Below are positions 8,323 to 16,328 of a stretch of 64,000 nt of DNA, piece after piece. The notes beneath the pieces were generated by a model. The model did not search any database, was not told the DNA's origin, and saw nothing but the letters and a program-made list of their open reading frames with translations. The DNA is from Gammaproteobacteria bacterium (GTDB lineage Bacteria; Pseudomonadota; Gammaproteobacteria; Steroidobacterales; Rariloculaceae), in the NCBI GenBank assembly GCA_022825505.1, contig JAJDWR010000083.1, positions 62,001 to 126,000 of the forward strand, given 5' to 3'. How positions within the stretch are numbered: position 1 is the first letter of the stretch; each line of letters starts with the position of its first letter. Made by a program: the position numbers and the translations under genes.

Positions 8323-8910
8323 TCAGCCCATTGCCGTATGGCGGATCGGGGCGTGCCTCCCCGGCACCTTGCGCAACGTCAGGCAGGCCGGGCAATCGCC
8401 GCGCGGCACCTGCAGTTGATCGTACACGTAGGCGATCGAACAGACATCGCAGTGAGCCAGCCGCAACTCGTCGCCGCGCCGGATATTCCGCAGGAGGTTC
8501 CAACCCCATTCGAAGCTCAGGGTGGGCTGGGGAACCGTCATCCTGTGCGTCTCGAAGCACTGGCAGAAGCGATGACCCAGGTTCACGTTTCCCTTCAGGC
8601 GAGGTCCCGGCGGGTGCTCGATGGAGAACAGCCCGTTGGCCAGCAGCATGTTCACGAACACCCCCGACTCCAGTGACCGGGCCGACGATCGAATGAGCGG
8701 GCCGATCTGCGTGGGCGACTTGCCGCGGCGGCGCCTGATGGGCGCACCGTCGATGAACTTGAAGTAGCTGTTATAGAGCTTGCGGATCCGGTCGTCGCTG
8801 AGGTTCGTCCAGTAGCGAATCGTCCCCGTTCGCGCCTCCAGCCGGATCATTCGCATGGCGAGTTCGAACCGGTTTCGCTCGCCTTTGTACCGATTATCGG
8901 TTGCCCTCAT
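8323..8910 (-). CDS. FlhC-like zinc transcriptional activator subunit
   Basis: 195-aa protein resembling the flagellar master activator subunit FlhC (192 aa in E. coli). The N-terminal helical part (ELAMRMIRLEARTGTIRYWTN, then DDRIRKLYNSYFKF) follows the FlhC pattern. The C-terminal zinc site reads C-x2-C-x15-C-x2-C (CDVC...CPAC), against C-x2-C-x16-C-x2-C in FlhC. A central FCQCFETHR segment adds two more cysteines. It faces an FlhD-like gene across a 72-bp spacer instead of following it as in enteric flhDC. No flagellar gene is in the window, so targets are unknown. The FlhC-family assignment is from motif pattern, not a search. Confidence 0.75.
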   Translation of the reverse strand: MRATDNRYKGERNRFELAMRMIRLEARTGTIRYWTNLSDDRIRKLYNSYFKFIDGAPIRRRRGKSPTQIGPLIRSSARSLESGVFVNMLLANGLFSIEHPPGPRLKGNVNLGHRFCQCFETHRMTVPQPTLSFEWGWNLLRNIRRGDELRLAHCDVCSIAYVYDQLQVPRGDCPACLTLRKVPGRHAPIRHTAMG

Positions 8911-8936
8911 TGCTGCTTTCCCTATGCTTCGCCCAG

Positions 8937-8975
8937 TTTCTTGATATTAGCCCAGGCGATTCTTTCTTGGTATTT
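8937..8975. promoter_or_regulatory. Direct repeats between the divergent FlhC-like and FlhD-like genes
   Basis: TTTCTTGATATTA (8937-8949) recurs as TTTCTTGGTATTT (8963-8975), 26 bp apart start to start, about two and a half helical turns. The spacer is AT-rich compared with flanking genes and must hold both divergent promoters. The repeat may be an activator or autoregulation site for the FlhDC-like complex; this is inference from position. Confidence 0.4.
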
Positions 8976-8982
8976 TAGGTTT

Positions 8983-9600
8983 ATGCACAAACCGACAAGA
9001 AATGAACCCAATTTGCTTCATCCGGGGCCCCAGCCCGGCGACCTGCGCGACATTCGCGAATTGAACCTGTTGTTCCTGGTTCTGCTCCAGGGACGGGTAC
9101 GCAAGGGCGTCGACTGCTTCGGCCTGCCCACGCCCGTACGGCGCCGAATCCGTGGGGCCACGGACGCCGCCCTGCAGGGCATGTCGACGTTTCCCAGAAC
9201 GGTCTTCGCGCTGAACCTGGATTGCATCAAGTCGGGGCCCGATATTCCGGAAGAACGGGACGACCAGCTACGCAAGGCGCGGCACGCGCTGGCTTTGACG
9301 GCATTGCTCATGGCGTGGAACATGGCGCGCCAGCAAGGCTTCCATGCGCGCGTCTTTCTCGGTCTCTCGGAGGATGAGTCACGCCATCTGCAAAAGTTGC
9401 CGATGCTCAAGCTGCACGAACTGGCCGAACACCCGGCGCTGCTCCGCTGCGCCTTCCCCGACGCAGTGGGCATGTGGACGCGGCTCGTGCAATACGGCGA
9501 GCGCGGTCTGCCGAGATCGTTGCGGTTGCTCGGCATGCAGCCGAAGCTGCTTGGCGAATCAGGGGAACTTCGCGCCCCTTACGCCTCCCGTATCGCCTGA
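8983..9600 (+). CDS. FlhD-like protein with two tandem FlhD-type segments
   Basis: 205-aa protein, nearly twice the length of FlhD (about 116-119 aa). Residues 24-80 (starting IRELNLLFLVLLQGRV, ending FALNLD) follow the FlhD helical pattern IxxLNLxxLLLxQ. Residues 102-160 (ALTALLMAWNMAR, LKLHELAEHPALLRCAFPD) repeat the same pattern and closely resemble FlhD's [20 protein letters not shown]. I read this as a fused, diverged FlhD duplication. The ATG at 8983 is preceded by TTTAGG; an in-frame TTG at 8941 is less likely. Paired divergently with the FlhC-like gene, it probably forms a heteromeric activator. Promoter targets unknown. Confidence 0.68.
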   Translation: MHKPTRNEPNLLHPGPQPGDLRDIRELNLLFLVLLQGRVRKGVDCFGLPTPVRRRIRGATDAALQGMSTFPRTVFALNLDCIKSGPDIPEERDDQLRKARHALALTALLMAWNMARQQGFHARVFLGLSEDESRHLQKLPMLKLHELAEHPALLRCAFPDAVGMWTRLVQYGERGLPRSLRLLGMQPKLLGESGELRAPYASRIA

Positions 9601-9712
9601 TTCCGCAACCGCCCGGCCCGGCCCGCAACGCGTGTGATGTTCGCAGGGGCTGAGTAGAATAGGCCGGCAACCCGGCCGGTACGGATGCCATTCACAGCGG
9701 GAGACTCGGGAC

Positions 9713-10639
9713 TTGTACGCGCTTGAGCTGAAACAACTTCGCAAGACGTATCCAAGCGGCGTCGAAGCGCTTCGGGGCATCGACCTGTCCGTGAGGCAGG
9801 GCGATTTCTTTGCTCTTCTGGGACCCAACGGCGCCGGCAAGACCACGGCCATCGGCATCGTCACCTCGCTGGTCAACAAGTCCGCCGGCGACGTTTCGGT
9901 TTTCGGTTACGACCTGGACCGCCAGCGGGAGGCCGCCAAGGCCTGCATCGGCGTGGTTCCCCAGGAAGTCAACATCAACATGTTCGAGAAGTGCTGGAAC
10001 ATCCTGATCAACCAGGCCGGTTACTACGGCGTTCCGCGCGCCGAGGCCAAACGGCGGGCGGAAAAGTACCTGAAGGCCCTGCACCTCTGGGACCGCCGCG
10101 ACAAACTGTCCAGAACGCTTTCCGGCGGCATGAAGCGCCGCCTGATGATCGCCCGGGCGCTGATCCACGAGCCCCGGCTGCTGATCCTGGACGAACCCAC
10201 CGCCGGGGTGGACATCGAGATACGCCGGTCCATGTGGGATCTCATGACCCGGATCAACGAGGACGGCATGACGATCATCCTCACCACCCATTACCTTCAC
10301 GAGGCGGAGAGCTTCTGCCGCAACATTGCCATCATCGACGAGGGCCGCATCATCGAGAACGACACCATGGTCAACGTGGTGCGCAAGCTCAAGCGGGAAG
10401 TGTTCGTCCTGACGCTGGAGGAGTCGCTGCATCGCGCTCCGGACCTCCCCGGCTACCAGGTCCAGTTGCGCAACGAACACGAGATCGAGGTCGAAGTGGA
10501 ACAGGAACAGGGCCTGAACGCGCTGTTCCAGGTGATTTCGGACCGGTCCCTGCACGTCGCGAGCATGCGCACGAAGTCCAACCGCCTTGAAGAACTGTTC
10601 ATGCGCCTGGTGGACGACAAGGCGGAGAGCGTGAACTGA
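9713..10639 (+). CDS. ABC transporter ATP-binding protein (YadG-like)
   Basis: 308-aa ABC-2 type ATPase, the same length as E. coli YadG. Seen in order: Walker A GPNGAGKTT, Q-loop VVPQEVN, signature LSGGMKRRL, Walker B LLILDEPTAGVD and the H-loop TTHYLHEAE, with a C-terminal extension usual in exporter ATPases. Start is TTG at 9713, preceded by GGGAG about 8 nt upstream; no ATG fits. The stop overlaps the permease ATG in TGATG, so the two subunits are translationally coupled. Substrate unknown; YadGH-type exporters are themselves poorly defined. Confidence 0.93.
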   Translation: MYALELKQLRKTYPSGVEALRGIDLSVRQGDFFALLGPNGAGKTTAIGIVTSLVNKSAGDVSVFGYDLDRQREAAKACIGVVPQEVNINMFEKCWNILINQAGYYGVPRAEAKRRAEKYLKALHLWDRRDKLSRTLSGGMKRRLMIARALIHEPRLLILDEPTAGVDIEIRRSMWDLMTRINEDGMTIILTTHYLHEAESFCRNIAIIDEGRIIENDTMVNVVRKLKREVFVLTLEESLHRAPDLPGYQVQLRNEHEIEVEVEQEQGLNALFQVISDRSLHVASMRTKSNRLEELFMRLVDDKAESVN

Positions 10640-11460
10640 TGGCCACCGCCCCGCCGCTCTCCTCCCCCGCGACGGCCGCCGGGATCAGCCTGTGGCGCAT
10701 CAACCTGGTCGGTCTCGTCACGATCGTCCGCAAGGAAGTGCATCGAATCGCGCGGATCTGGGTTCAGACCATCGTGCCGCCCGCCATCACCATGACGTTG
10801 TACTTCATCATCTTCGGCAGCCTGATCGGCCAGCGCATCGGGGAGATGGGCGGAGTGCCCTACACGACCTTCATCGCCCCGGGACTGATCATGATGTCGG
10901 TCATCACCAACTCCTTCGGCAACGTGGTGTCGTCATTCTTTTCCGGGAAGCTGCAGCTTCACCTTGAGGAGATGCTGGTTTCGCCGCTCTCCTTTACCAC
11001 GATAATCACCGGCTACGTGATCGGCGGCGTGGTGCGCGGCCTCGCGGTCGCGGCCCTGGTGACCGTGGTGGCGTCGTTCTTTACCGATCTCAGCGTTGCC
11101 CGCCCGCTGGTCACCCTCTCGGTCATCGTCCTGACCGCCATGGTGTTCTCCCTGGCGGGTCTCATGAACGCGATCTTCGCGAAGAACTTCGACGACATCT
11201 CCATCATTCCCACCTTTTTCCTGACGCCGCTGACGTACCTCGGGGGCGTGTTCTTCTCGATTTCCCTGCTGTCGCCCTTCTGGCAGAACGTCTCGCTCGC
11301 CAATCCCATCCTCTACATGGTGAACGCGTTTCGTTACGGCATGCTCGGATCCTCGGATATCCCAATCGGTACGGCTTACGCAATCATCCTGACCGCCCTC
11401 GTCGCGTTGTACGTGGCCGTGCTCGTACTGCTGCGGCGGGGCACGGGAATTCGTTCCTGA
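10639..11460 (+). CDS. ABC-2 type transporter permease (YadH-like)
   Basis: 273-aa inner-membrane subunit partnering the ATPase just upstream (1-nt overlap). About six hydrophobic spans are visible: around IVPPAITMTLYFIIFGSLIG, FIAPGLIMMSVITNSFGNVV, SPLSFTTIITGYVIGG, VTLSVIVLTAMVFSLAGLMNA, FFLTPLTYLGGVFFSISLL and a C-terminal AIILTALVALYVAVLVLL. The ABC-2 motif AKNFDDISIIPTFFLTPLTYLGG is typical of the NodJ/YadH group. The pair should form a homodimeric exporter; cargo cannot be inferred from neighbours. Confidence 0.92.
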   Translation: MATAPPLSSPATAAGISLWRINLVGLVTIVRKEVHRIARIWVQTIVPPAITMTLYFIIFGSLIGQRIGEMGGVPYTTFIAPGLIMMSVITNSFGNVVSSFFSGKLQLHLEEMLVSPLSFTTIITGYVIGGVVRGLAVAALVTVVASFFTDLSVARPLVTLSVIVLTAMVFSLAGLMNAIFAKNFDDISIIPTFFLTPLTYLGGVFFSISLLSPFWQNVSLANPILYMVNAFRYGMLGSSDIPIGTAYAIILTALVALYVAVLVLLRRGTGIRS

Positions 11461-11500
11461 GGCGGTCACCAACACTCCAGGCACCATTGAGGGGAAGACC

Positions 11501-12811
11501 ATGAATAAAACGATTGAATCGACCACAGCGGCGCAGGACGTCTGCCGAAGGCTGTTGTCCGCCGGCGCCGTTGCCGCGATTGTCCTTGGCAGCCCGGCTG
11601 TTCCCGGGCAACAGAACGGGGACAGCGCGCCCGGCGCCGGATTCGCCGCCATCCCGGGGCTCAAGGGCGGACAGGACATGTTCGGGCCCTACGAGGTCGT
11701 GCCGAACTGGCCGAAACCCATGGAAGAAAGCCTGGAAGGACACGAGGGCTGGACCTGGTCCGTCACCATGGACGTCTTCGCCGAAAGCCCGGACCGGGTG
11801 TTTCTGGTACAGAAGGGCGAACTGCCGATCATGCAGCGGCCGAGCGACTCGGTGTGGCTGCCGGAACTCGGTCCGGGTTTCCACTACCCGAACTTCCGGC
11901 TGCCGTTGCGCCAGGCCGGCAGCGCCATTCCCAACGGCGACCAGCTTGAAGAACCCGGCAACGGCCGGCCGGGCATCGACTGGCGCTGGGAGCACTGCGT
12001 ATTGGTGATTGACCGCGACGGCTACATCGTCGAGGAATGGACCCAGTGGGACCACCTCTGGTACCGGCCGCACGATGTGGAGATCAGCCGCTACGATCCC
12101 GACAAGCATGTCTGGATCGTGGACGCGGACGGCCACTTCGTCGCCAAGTTCACCAACGACGGCTCCGAACTGGTGCTGATGCTGGGCGAGCCGGGCGTGC
12201 CGGGCGACGACGACGAGCACTTCCGCCGCCCGACCTTCCTGGCCTTCATGGACGAGAACACCTTCTACCTGGCCGACGGCTACGACAACACCCGCGTCAT
12301 CAAGTACGACATGGACGGCAACATCCTCGCCCAGTGGGGCGAGCAGGGTAACTGGCCCGGCGAGACCCGCCCCGGTTACTGGAACAACGTGCACGGCATC
12401 GCCGTGGATCCGACCACCCGGCGGGTGTTCGTCAACGACCGCAACAACGGCCGCGTACAGGTATTCGACGAGGACGGCAACTACCTGGACGAGTGGAACT
12501 TCTTCACCGGCCGGCGCGGACAGCCCATGGACATCCACAGCTTCATCGTCACCAGCGACCGCAAGCTGTGGGCCGCCGACCAGGGCACCCACAAGATCCT
12601 CGGCTACGACCTGGACGGCCACTTCCTCTATTCGTGGGGAAGCTGGGGCGAATACCCGGGCGGAATGTGGGGCGTGCACGGCATGTCCACCGACAACGAA
12701 GGCAACTTCTACACCGCCTCGGTGAACAACGGGCGGATCCAGAAGTTCCGGCCGCGGGAAGGCGCCAACGCGGACTTCCTGGTCGGCACGCCCTGGCCAG
12801 GGGTTTGGTAA
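11501..12811 (+). CDS. Secreted NHL-repeat beta-propeller protein (amidating-lyase-like)
   Basis: 436-aa protein with an N-terminal export signal (hydrophobic LLSAGAVAAIVLGSPAVPG) and then repeated propeller blades of NHL type. Repeats of the form xxVFVxDRxNxRVQVFDExGNYLxxW are seen near 305-330, with related ones at HVWIVDADGHFVAKF, TFYLADGYDNTRVIKYDMDGN, LWAADQGTHKILGYDLDGH and NFYTASVNNGRIQKFRP. The layout resembles the six-bladed peptidyl-alpha-hydroxyglycine alpha-amidating lyase fold, a common automatic name for such proteins, but lyase activity is not shown by the sequence. GGGGAAG precedes the ATG. It stands alone, 40 bp after the ABC permease. Confidence 0.85.
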   Translation: MNKTIESTTAAQDVCRRLLSAGAVAAIVLGSPAVPGQQNGDSAPGAGFAAIPGLKGGQDMFGPYEVVPNWPKPMEESLEGHEGWTWSVTMDVFAESPDRVFLVQKGELPIMQRPSDSVWLPELGPGFHYPNFRLPLRQAGSAIPNGDQLEEPGNGRPGIDWRWEHCVLVIDRDGYIVEEWTQWDHLWYRPHDVEISRYDPDKHVWIVDADGHFVAKFTNDGSELVLMLGEPGVPGDDDEHFRRPTFLAFMDENTFYLADGYDNTRVIKYDMDGNILAQWGEQGNWPGETRPGYWNNVHGIAVDPTTRRVFVNDRNNGRVQVFDEDGNYLDEWNFFTGRRGQPMDIHSFIVTSDRKLWAADQGTHKILGYDLDGHFLYSWGSWGEYPGGMWGVHGMSTDNEGNFYTASVNNGRIQKFRPREGANADFLVGTPWPGVW

Positions 12812-12830
12812 GCGCGGGACGGCCGGATTG

Positions 12831-12846
12831 ACCCGAGCATTCGGGT
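12831..12846. terminator. Small hairpin after the NHL gene
   Basis: ACCCGA (12831-12836) and TCGGGT (12841-12846) pair around GCAT, followed by TTTA. It lies 20 bp after the NHL stop and may end that transcript; the T-tract is very short, so efficiency is doubtful. Confidence 0.4.
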
Positions 12847-12896
12847 TTACCCGATCCGCCGGTTTGACCGGAATCGCACCAAAGTCTCAAGGCGGC

Positions 12897-12939
12897 GCCG
12901 CGCCAGCATGCCGTAGCGTGCAGGCCGCGCTGGCGCGGC
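12897..12939. terminator. Strong inverted repeat between convergent genes, probable bidirectional terminator
   Basis: GCCGCGCCAGC (12897-12907) and GCTGGCGCGGC (12929-12939) are an 11-bp perfect inverted repeat with a 21-nt loop, between the NHL gene (plus) and the membrane protein gene (minus, stop at 12944). No U-tract follows. A transcript-end structure or a small extragenic palindromic repeat are both possible. Confidence 0.5.
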
Positions 12940-12943
12940 CCGA

Positions 12944-13711
12944 TCAGTGGCCGACGATGGCGTAGGCGCCGTCGAGGATCAGGCGGGCGGAGACGAACAG
13001 TCCCAGCAGGGGGACGACGATCCATACGGCGTTGGGGCCCCAGACATAGAGCCAACGGGTCGCCCTTGGCAGCGGCTCGTGAGTGCCGGCCACCCAGACG
13101 CTCACCGCGTAGAGCGAACTCACGTACACCCACTGCCAGAACAGCGCGATTCCGAGTATCCCGGCAAACGTGGCCGGCATGAATCCGGTGGTGAGCGCGG
13201 CCAGCAGAATCATTGAAGGGATGGGCGTGAAAAACCCGTTGCCGATGTCGGCGTTGAAGCCGAAGGTGCTGCGCCGGGTGTAGGCATCGTCGTACAGGGC
13301 GTAAGCGGCCCAGACGTCCGCCCAGACCGTTGGAGAGCAGACACGCCGCAACGGTATGGCGGCGGTCAGGAACCCGACAGCCGGGTTCCGGCCGGTTGAG
13401 GCGCGCAATTCACGCCAGTATCGGGCGCGCTCGACGACTTGGTCGTGCCTCAGGTAGAGGCACATCTCCCAGCAGGCAATCAGCAGATTGATCGACAGGA
13501 ACAGGCTCAGCACGAAATAGTACGAATTCAGGGCGCCGTGCAGGCGGTAACTGACGGCATTCCAGGCCAGGGTGAGGACAACGACGAAAACCGCGGCGGC
13601 CACTGCGACGACGACTTTCGGCCCCTTTTCATCCCTCTCCCCGACTGCCGTTACGAGCTTCCCCTCTTCATGAGGACCGTCGGCAGCCTGTTCGGTGTTG
13701 TCGTCGTTCAT
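12944..13711 (-). CDS. Unknown integral membrane protein
   Basis: 255-aa protein not recognised. After a charged, cytosolic-looking N-terminus (about 35 aa, rich in Asp/Glu) it shows hydrophobic spans at VVVAVAAAVFVVVLTLAWNA, YFVLSLFLSINLLIACWEM, IPSMILLAALTTGFM, TFAGILGIALFWQWVYVSSLY and WIVVPLLGLFVSARLIL. The middle has an aromatic loop (VWADVWAAYALYDDAYTRRSTFGFNADIGNGFF). ATG 13711 is preceded by GGGAG at 10 nt; an upstream TTG at 13732 is weaker. It reads toward the NHL gene and follows the TSUP gene by 33 bp on the same strand, so the two may be cotranscribed. Confidence 0.75.
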   Translation of the reverse strand: MNDDNTEQAADGPHEEGKLVTAVGERDEKGPKVVVAVAAAVFVVVLTLAWNAVSYRLHGALNSYYFVLSLFLSINLLIACWEMCLYLRHDQVVERARYWRELRASTGRNPAVGFLTAAIPLRRVCSPTVWADVWAAYALYDDAYTRRSTFGFNADIGNGFFTPIPSMILLAALTTGFMPATFAGILGIALFWQWVYVSSLYAVSVWVAGTHEPLPRATRWLYVWGPNAVWIVVPLLGLFVSARLILDGAYAIVGH

Positions 13712-13744
13712 GGGGTCCAATCTCCCGTTCAAGAGCTGTGCGTG

Positions 13745-14524
13745 TCAGCCTGACCAGGCACCATAGAGCAGCCGCACGGCAGTCACAAACAACAGGACCC
13801 GTATCAGCACGCTGAAGAGTTCCGGGCGGATGAACTGCCGCAACCAGTTGCCCACCGGCACAAAGAGCATGGCCGGCACGACGGCCAGCAGGCTTTGCCC
13901 GAACAGCAGCGGCGTATACGCCTGAAGGGATCCCAGAATGACCAGGTGCGTGAGCGACAGGGACATGAACACCGCGGAGAACGTGAACACATAGGTCCGC
14001 GGATTGGCCCCGATGGCGTCCACGTAGGGCACGATCACCGGCGCGCAGATGCCTGTGGCGCCCTGAAGAGTCCCCGATGCGAAGCCGACCGGAAACGCGA
14101 GCCGGAAGCGGGCCTTGCGGGCCAGGGACAATTGCGGATGCACGAACCGCAGCACCAGGTAGGCGAGCACCCAGAGCGCCAGCACCGTCGCCAGGAACTT
14201 CTCGCTGGCCAGATACAGCACGGCCGCTCCCAGGGCGATGCCGGGCACGCCGGCGATGGCCACCCGCGGTACCTCCGGCACCTCCCGATAGCAGTCGCGC
14301 AGCCGCCAGGTCAGCCAGAGATTGGTGATAAGCGTGGGCATCACCATGATCATGACCGCCTGCTCGACGCCCAGGAAGGCCGCCATGATGGGCACGGCGA
14401 TGCCCGGCAGCCCGAGTCCCGTCATCCCCTTGGTCAGTCCACCGGCCGCCAGCGCGACAACGATGACCGCCCAGGCCTGCCAGGCCAGCTCGGTCACGGC
14501 CCGGACTCCGGCCGGTACCGCCAC
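13745..14524 (-). CDS. Sulfite exporter TauE/SafE family permease (TSUP)
   Basis: 259-aa membrane protein of the TSUP family, small-anion transporters for sulfite, sulfoacetate and related organic acids. Two half-repeats are visible: an N-terminal AAGGLTKGMTGLGLPGIAVPIMAA block and a second GFASGTLQGATGICAPVIVPYV block, each with the typical G-x-G-x-P pattern. About eight hydrophobic spans. It precedes the unknown membrane protein on the same strand. Substrate unknown. Confidence 0.88.
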   Translation of the reverse strand: MAVPAGVRAVTELAWQAWAVIVVALAAGGLTKGMTGLGLPGIAVPIMAAFLGVEQAVMIMVMPTLITNLWLTWRLRDCYREVPEVPRVAIAGVPGIALGAAVLYLASEKFLATVLALWVLAYLVLRFVHPQLSLARKARFRLAFPVGFASGTLQGATGICAPVIVPYVDAIGANPRTYVFTFSAVFMSLSLTHLVILGSLQAYTPLLFGQSLLAVVPAMLFVPVGNWLRQFIRPELFSVLIRVLLFVTAVRLLYGAWSG

Positions 14525-14573
14525 GACAGCCCCCCTACGCGCATCGCCTCGGCTCGCTGGCCCGAAAGGTTCG

Positions 14574-14966
14574 CTAGACCGCCGTGAAGCTTCGGGTCGA
14601 ATGATTCAGGCGCAGCGTCAGCGTCCCCTCGTTGATCAGCCAGGGGCGTACTTCAAAGGTGCGCGCGCCGCTGGCGTGCATGGGGTCCCTGGCCGCGATG
14701 GCTCGGGCCGCCTCCAGGCTCTCGGCACGTACCACGACCATGCCTTCGCCGCGCCATTGTTGTTCGTCGTCGGTCCAGAACGGGCCGGCGGCAAAGAGGG
14801 TGCCGTCCTTCTCCATGGAAATCTGGTACTTGAGGTGTTCTTCCAGCGTCTCCATCACCGGCTTCAAGCCGCTCACGGGTCGCGTGAAAATCGCATAGAG
14901 CTGCAATTGCAGCATGCCTTCGCAGGCCGCCCGCACGTCGTCCGCCATGACCCTGGGTTCGTCCAC
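14574..14966 (-). CDS. YciI-like domain protein
   Basis: Small protein (130 aa from GTG 14966) with a ferredoxin-like YciI/DGPF fold. Seen: LYAIFTRPVSGLKPVMETLEEHLKYQISMEKDGTLFAAGPFW, then GMVVVRAESLEAARAIAARDPMHASGARTFEVRPW, the standard YciI pattern (hydrophobic strand, loop with AAGP, late DPMH). GTG 14966 has GGAGGAG six bases upstream; an ATG at 14990 has no such site. Sits 60 bp downstream of the ferredoxin gene on the same strand, which hints at a redox or catabolic setting, but no reaction can be assigned. Confidence 0.78.
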   Translation of the reverse strand: MDEPRVMADDVRAACEGMLQLQLYAIFTRPVSGLKPVMETLEEHLKYQISMEKDGTLFAAGPFWTDDEQQWRGEGMVVVRAESLEAARAIAARDPMHASGARTFEVRPWLINEGTLTLRLNHSTRSFTAV

Positions 14967-15027
14967 TGCCGTCTCCTCCACTCCCGCCATACGCCTTGCG
15001 GCTCGCTGCGCCCGGTCCGACTCGTCA

Positions 15028-15345
15028 TCAATAGGAAGGGGCGACCTTCAGCACCAGACCGTCCAGTTCGTCGGTCACCGGGATCTGGCAGGTCAGGCGG
15101 CTGTTGTCGCGCCGCTCGGTGGCCGCTTCCAGCATGGAGTCCTCGATGACGTCCATCTCGGGGAGCTTGTCCCACCACTCTTCCTTGACATAGCAGTGGC
15201 ACGTAGCACACGAGCAGGCGCCGCCGCATTCGGCCTCGATACCCTCGACACCGTTCATGATCGCGCCTTCCATGACCGAGTAGCCTTCCTCGACCTCCAC
15301 TTCCACGCGGTCCCCTTCGGGCTCGATATACACGATCTTGGGCAT
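15028..15345 (-). CDS. Adrenodoxin-type [2Fe-2S] ferredoxin
   Basis: 105-aa soluble electron carrier. The iron-sulfur ligands are Cys40, Cys46, Cys49 and Cys86 (C-x5-C-x2-C and LTCQIP), the adrenodoxin/putidaredoxin pattern. Two further cysteines sit in the same loop (Cys44 and Cys51), which is unusual. The acidic helix after the cluster (PEMDVIEDSMLEA) is the normal partner-docking face. Such ferredoxins feed P450s, ring-hydroxylating oxygenases or Fe-S assembly. No oxygenase is in the window, so the partner is unknown. Confidence 0.92.
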   Translation of the reverse strand: MPKIVYIEPEGDRVEVEVEEGYSVMEGAIMNGVEGIEAECGGACSCATCHCYVKEEWWDKLPEMDVIEDSMLEAATERRDNSRLTCQIPVTDELDGLVLKVAPSY

Positions 15346-15594
15346 ATTGCGGCTCCTGGCGGCAGGCGATGCATGCTAGCGCCGAATTAGGCGCAGCGAA
15401 AGTCCCGCGGGAGGATAATCGAGGTTTCCTTGCAAACCTAAACGGAAACCCGGCCATCCGTCGATTCGAGTCTCACGATTCGGGAGAACCGTTGCGCCCT
15501 CGCATTCGCCTGCCTGTCGAAGACGGGGCGACACGGTAGGAGAAACTCGCGTGCCGACGATAGAATAAGGGAATTCATCCCAACGGACTTGCCT

Positions 15595-16113
15595 ATGCCT
15601 GTTGTGCCGACTGCTGACCGGCTTTCATTGCGCCGCCGCCCGGCAGGCGCGCTGTGGCAATCCCTTATTGCCCTTGCTGCCGCCTTTCTCTCGTCTTCAT
15701 GGCTGCCGGCTCACGCGCTGGACCTGGCCGAGCACCGCGGCAAGGTCGTCATCGTGGACTTCTGGGCATCCTGGTGCGTGCCGTGCCGCCAGTCCTTCCC
15801 CTGGTTCAATGCCATGTACGATGAATACACCGACGACGGCCTGGTCATCCTGGGCGTCAACACCAACGACGACGCTGCCGAAGCACAGCAGTTCCTCGAG
15901 GAATTCCCCGCGAAGTTCGAAATCGTCTACGATCCGGACGGCCAGCTGGCGCAGGACTTCGGGGTCGTGGCGATGCCGAGCAGTTTCGTATTCTCGCGCG
16001 ACGGCGAACTGGATACGAGGCACTTGGGGTTTCTCCGTTCCCGACGCGACGAATACGAAGCCGTCATCCAGCGGCTGATCGCCGAACCGGTAATAGAGGA
16101 TTCGCACGAATGA
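15595..16113 (+). CDS. TlpA-like periplasmic thiol-disulfide oxidoreductase
   Basis: 172-aa thioredoxin-fold protein with an N-terminal signal or anchor (ALWQSLIALAAAFLSSSWLPAHA). The redox motif is Cys61-Val-Pro-Cys64 in VDFWASWCVPCRQSFP, with the cis-proline region VVAMPSSFVFSRDGE later. This is the TlpA/ResA/DsbE group, acting in the periplasm on cytochrome c maturation or disulfide reduction. ATG 15595 is chosen; an in-frame TTG two codons upstream is the alternative. Followed by about 150 bp without a gene before the toxin-antitoxin promoter. Confidence 0.88.
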   Translation: MPVVPTADRLSLRRRPAGALWQSLIALAAAFLSSSWLPAHALDLAEHRGKVVIVDFWASWCVPCRQSFPWFNAMYDEYTDDGLVILGVNTNDDAAEAQQFLEEFPAKFEIVYDPDGQLAQDFGVVAMPSSFVFSRDGELDTRHLGFLRSRRDEYEAVIQRLIAEPVIEDSHE

Positions 16114-16268
16114 ACCGGTATAACCATCACACCGCGGCGAACGAGCCGAGGCGTTCCTGAGCGCACGACACGCGCAGTTCTGGATACAGCGGTAGAGGCG
16201 GCGGTTCGCTCAGAACGACCAGACGAATTCCAGGGAAGGCACGCTGGAGGTTCTGTACAGGACGGTTC

Positions 16269-16314
16269 TCGACAGCACGCTGAACACTGGCTAAAATGTA
16301 CATTAACTTGTACA
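16269..16314 (+). promoter_or_regulatory. Promoter and TGTACA operator of the 16.3-kb toxin-antitoxin pair
   Basis: TCGACA (16269-16274), a 17-bp spacer and TAAAAT (16292-16297) make a near-consensus sigma70 promoter. Two TGTACA hexamers (16297-16302 and 16309-16314) start at the last -10 base and repeat with a 12-bp centre spacing. This is the hexamer and spacing reported for the E. coli yefM-yoeB operator. It supports the start at 16329, since an upstream ATG would lie in the operator. Confidence 0.78.
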
Positions 16315-16328
16315 TCTTGAACTCGTTC

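Noticed and set aside
8323..9600. Flagellar locus
   Set aside because: Apart from the FlhC/FlhD-like pair no flagellar or chemotaxis gene is present.
16296..16328. Upstream ATG for the Phd antitoxin
   Set aside because: It falls inside the -10/TGTACA operator region, so ATG 16329 is the likely start.
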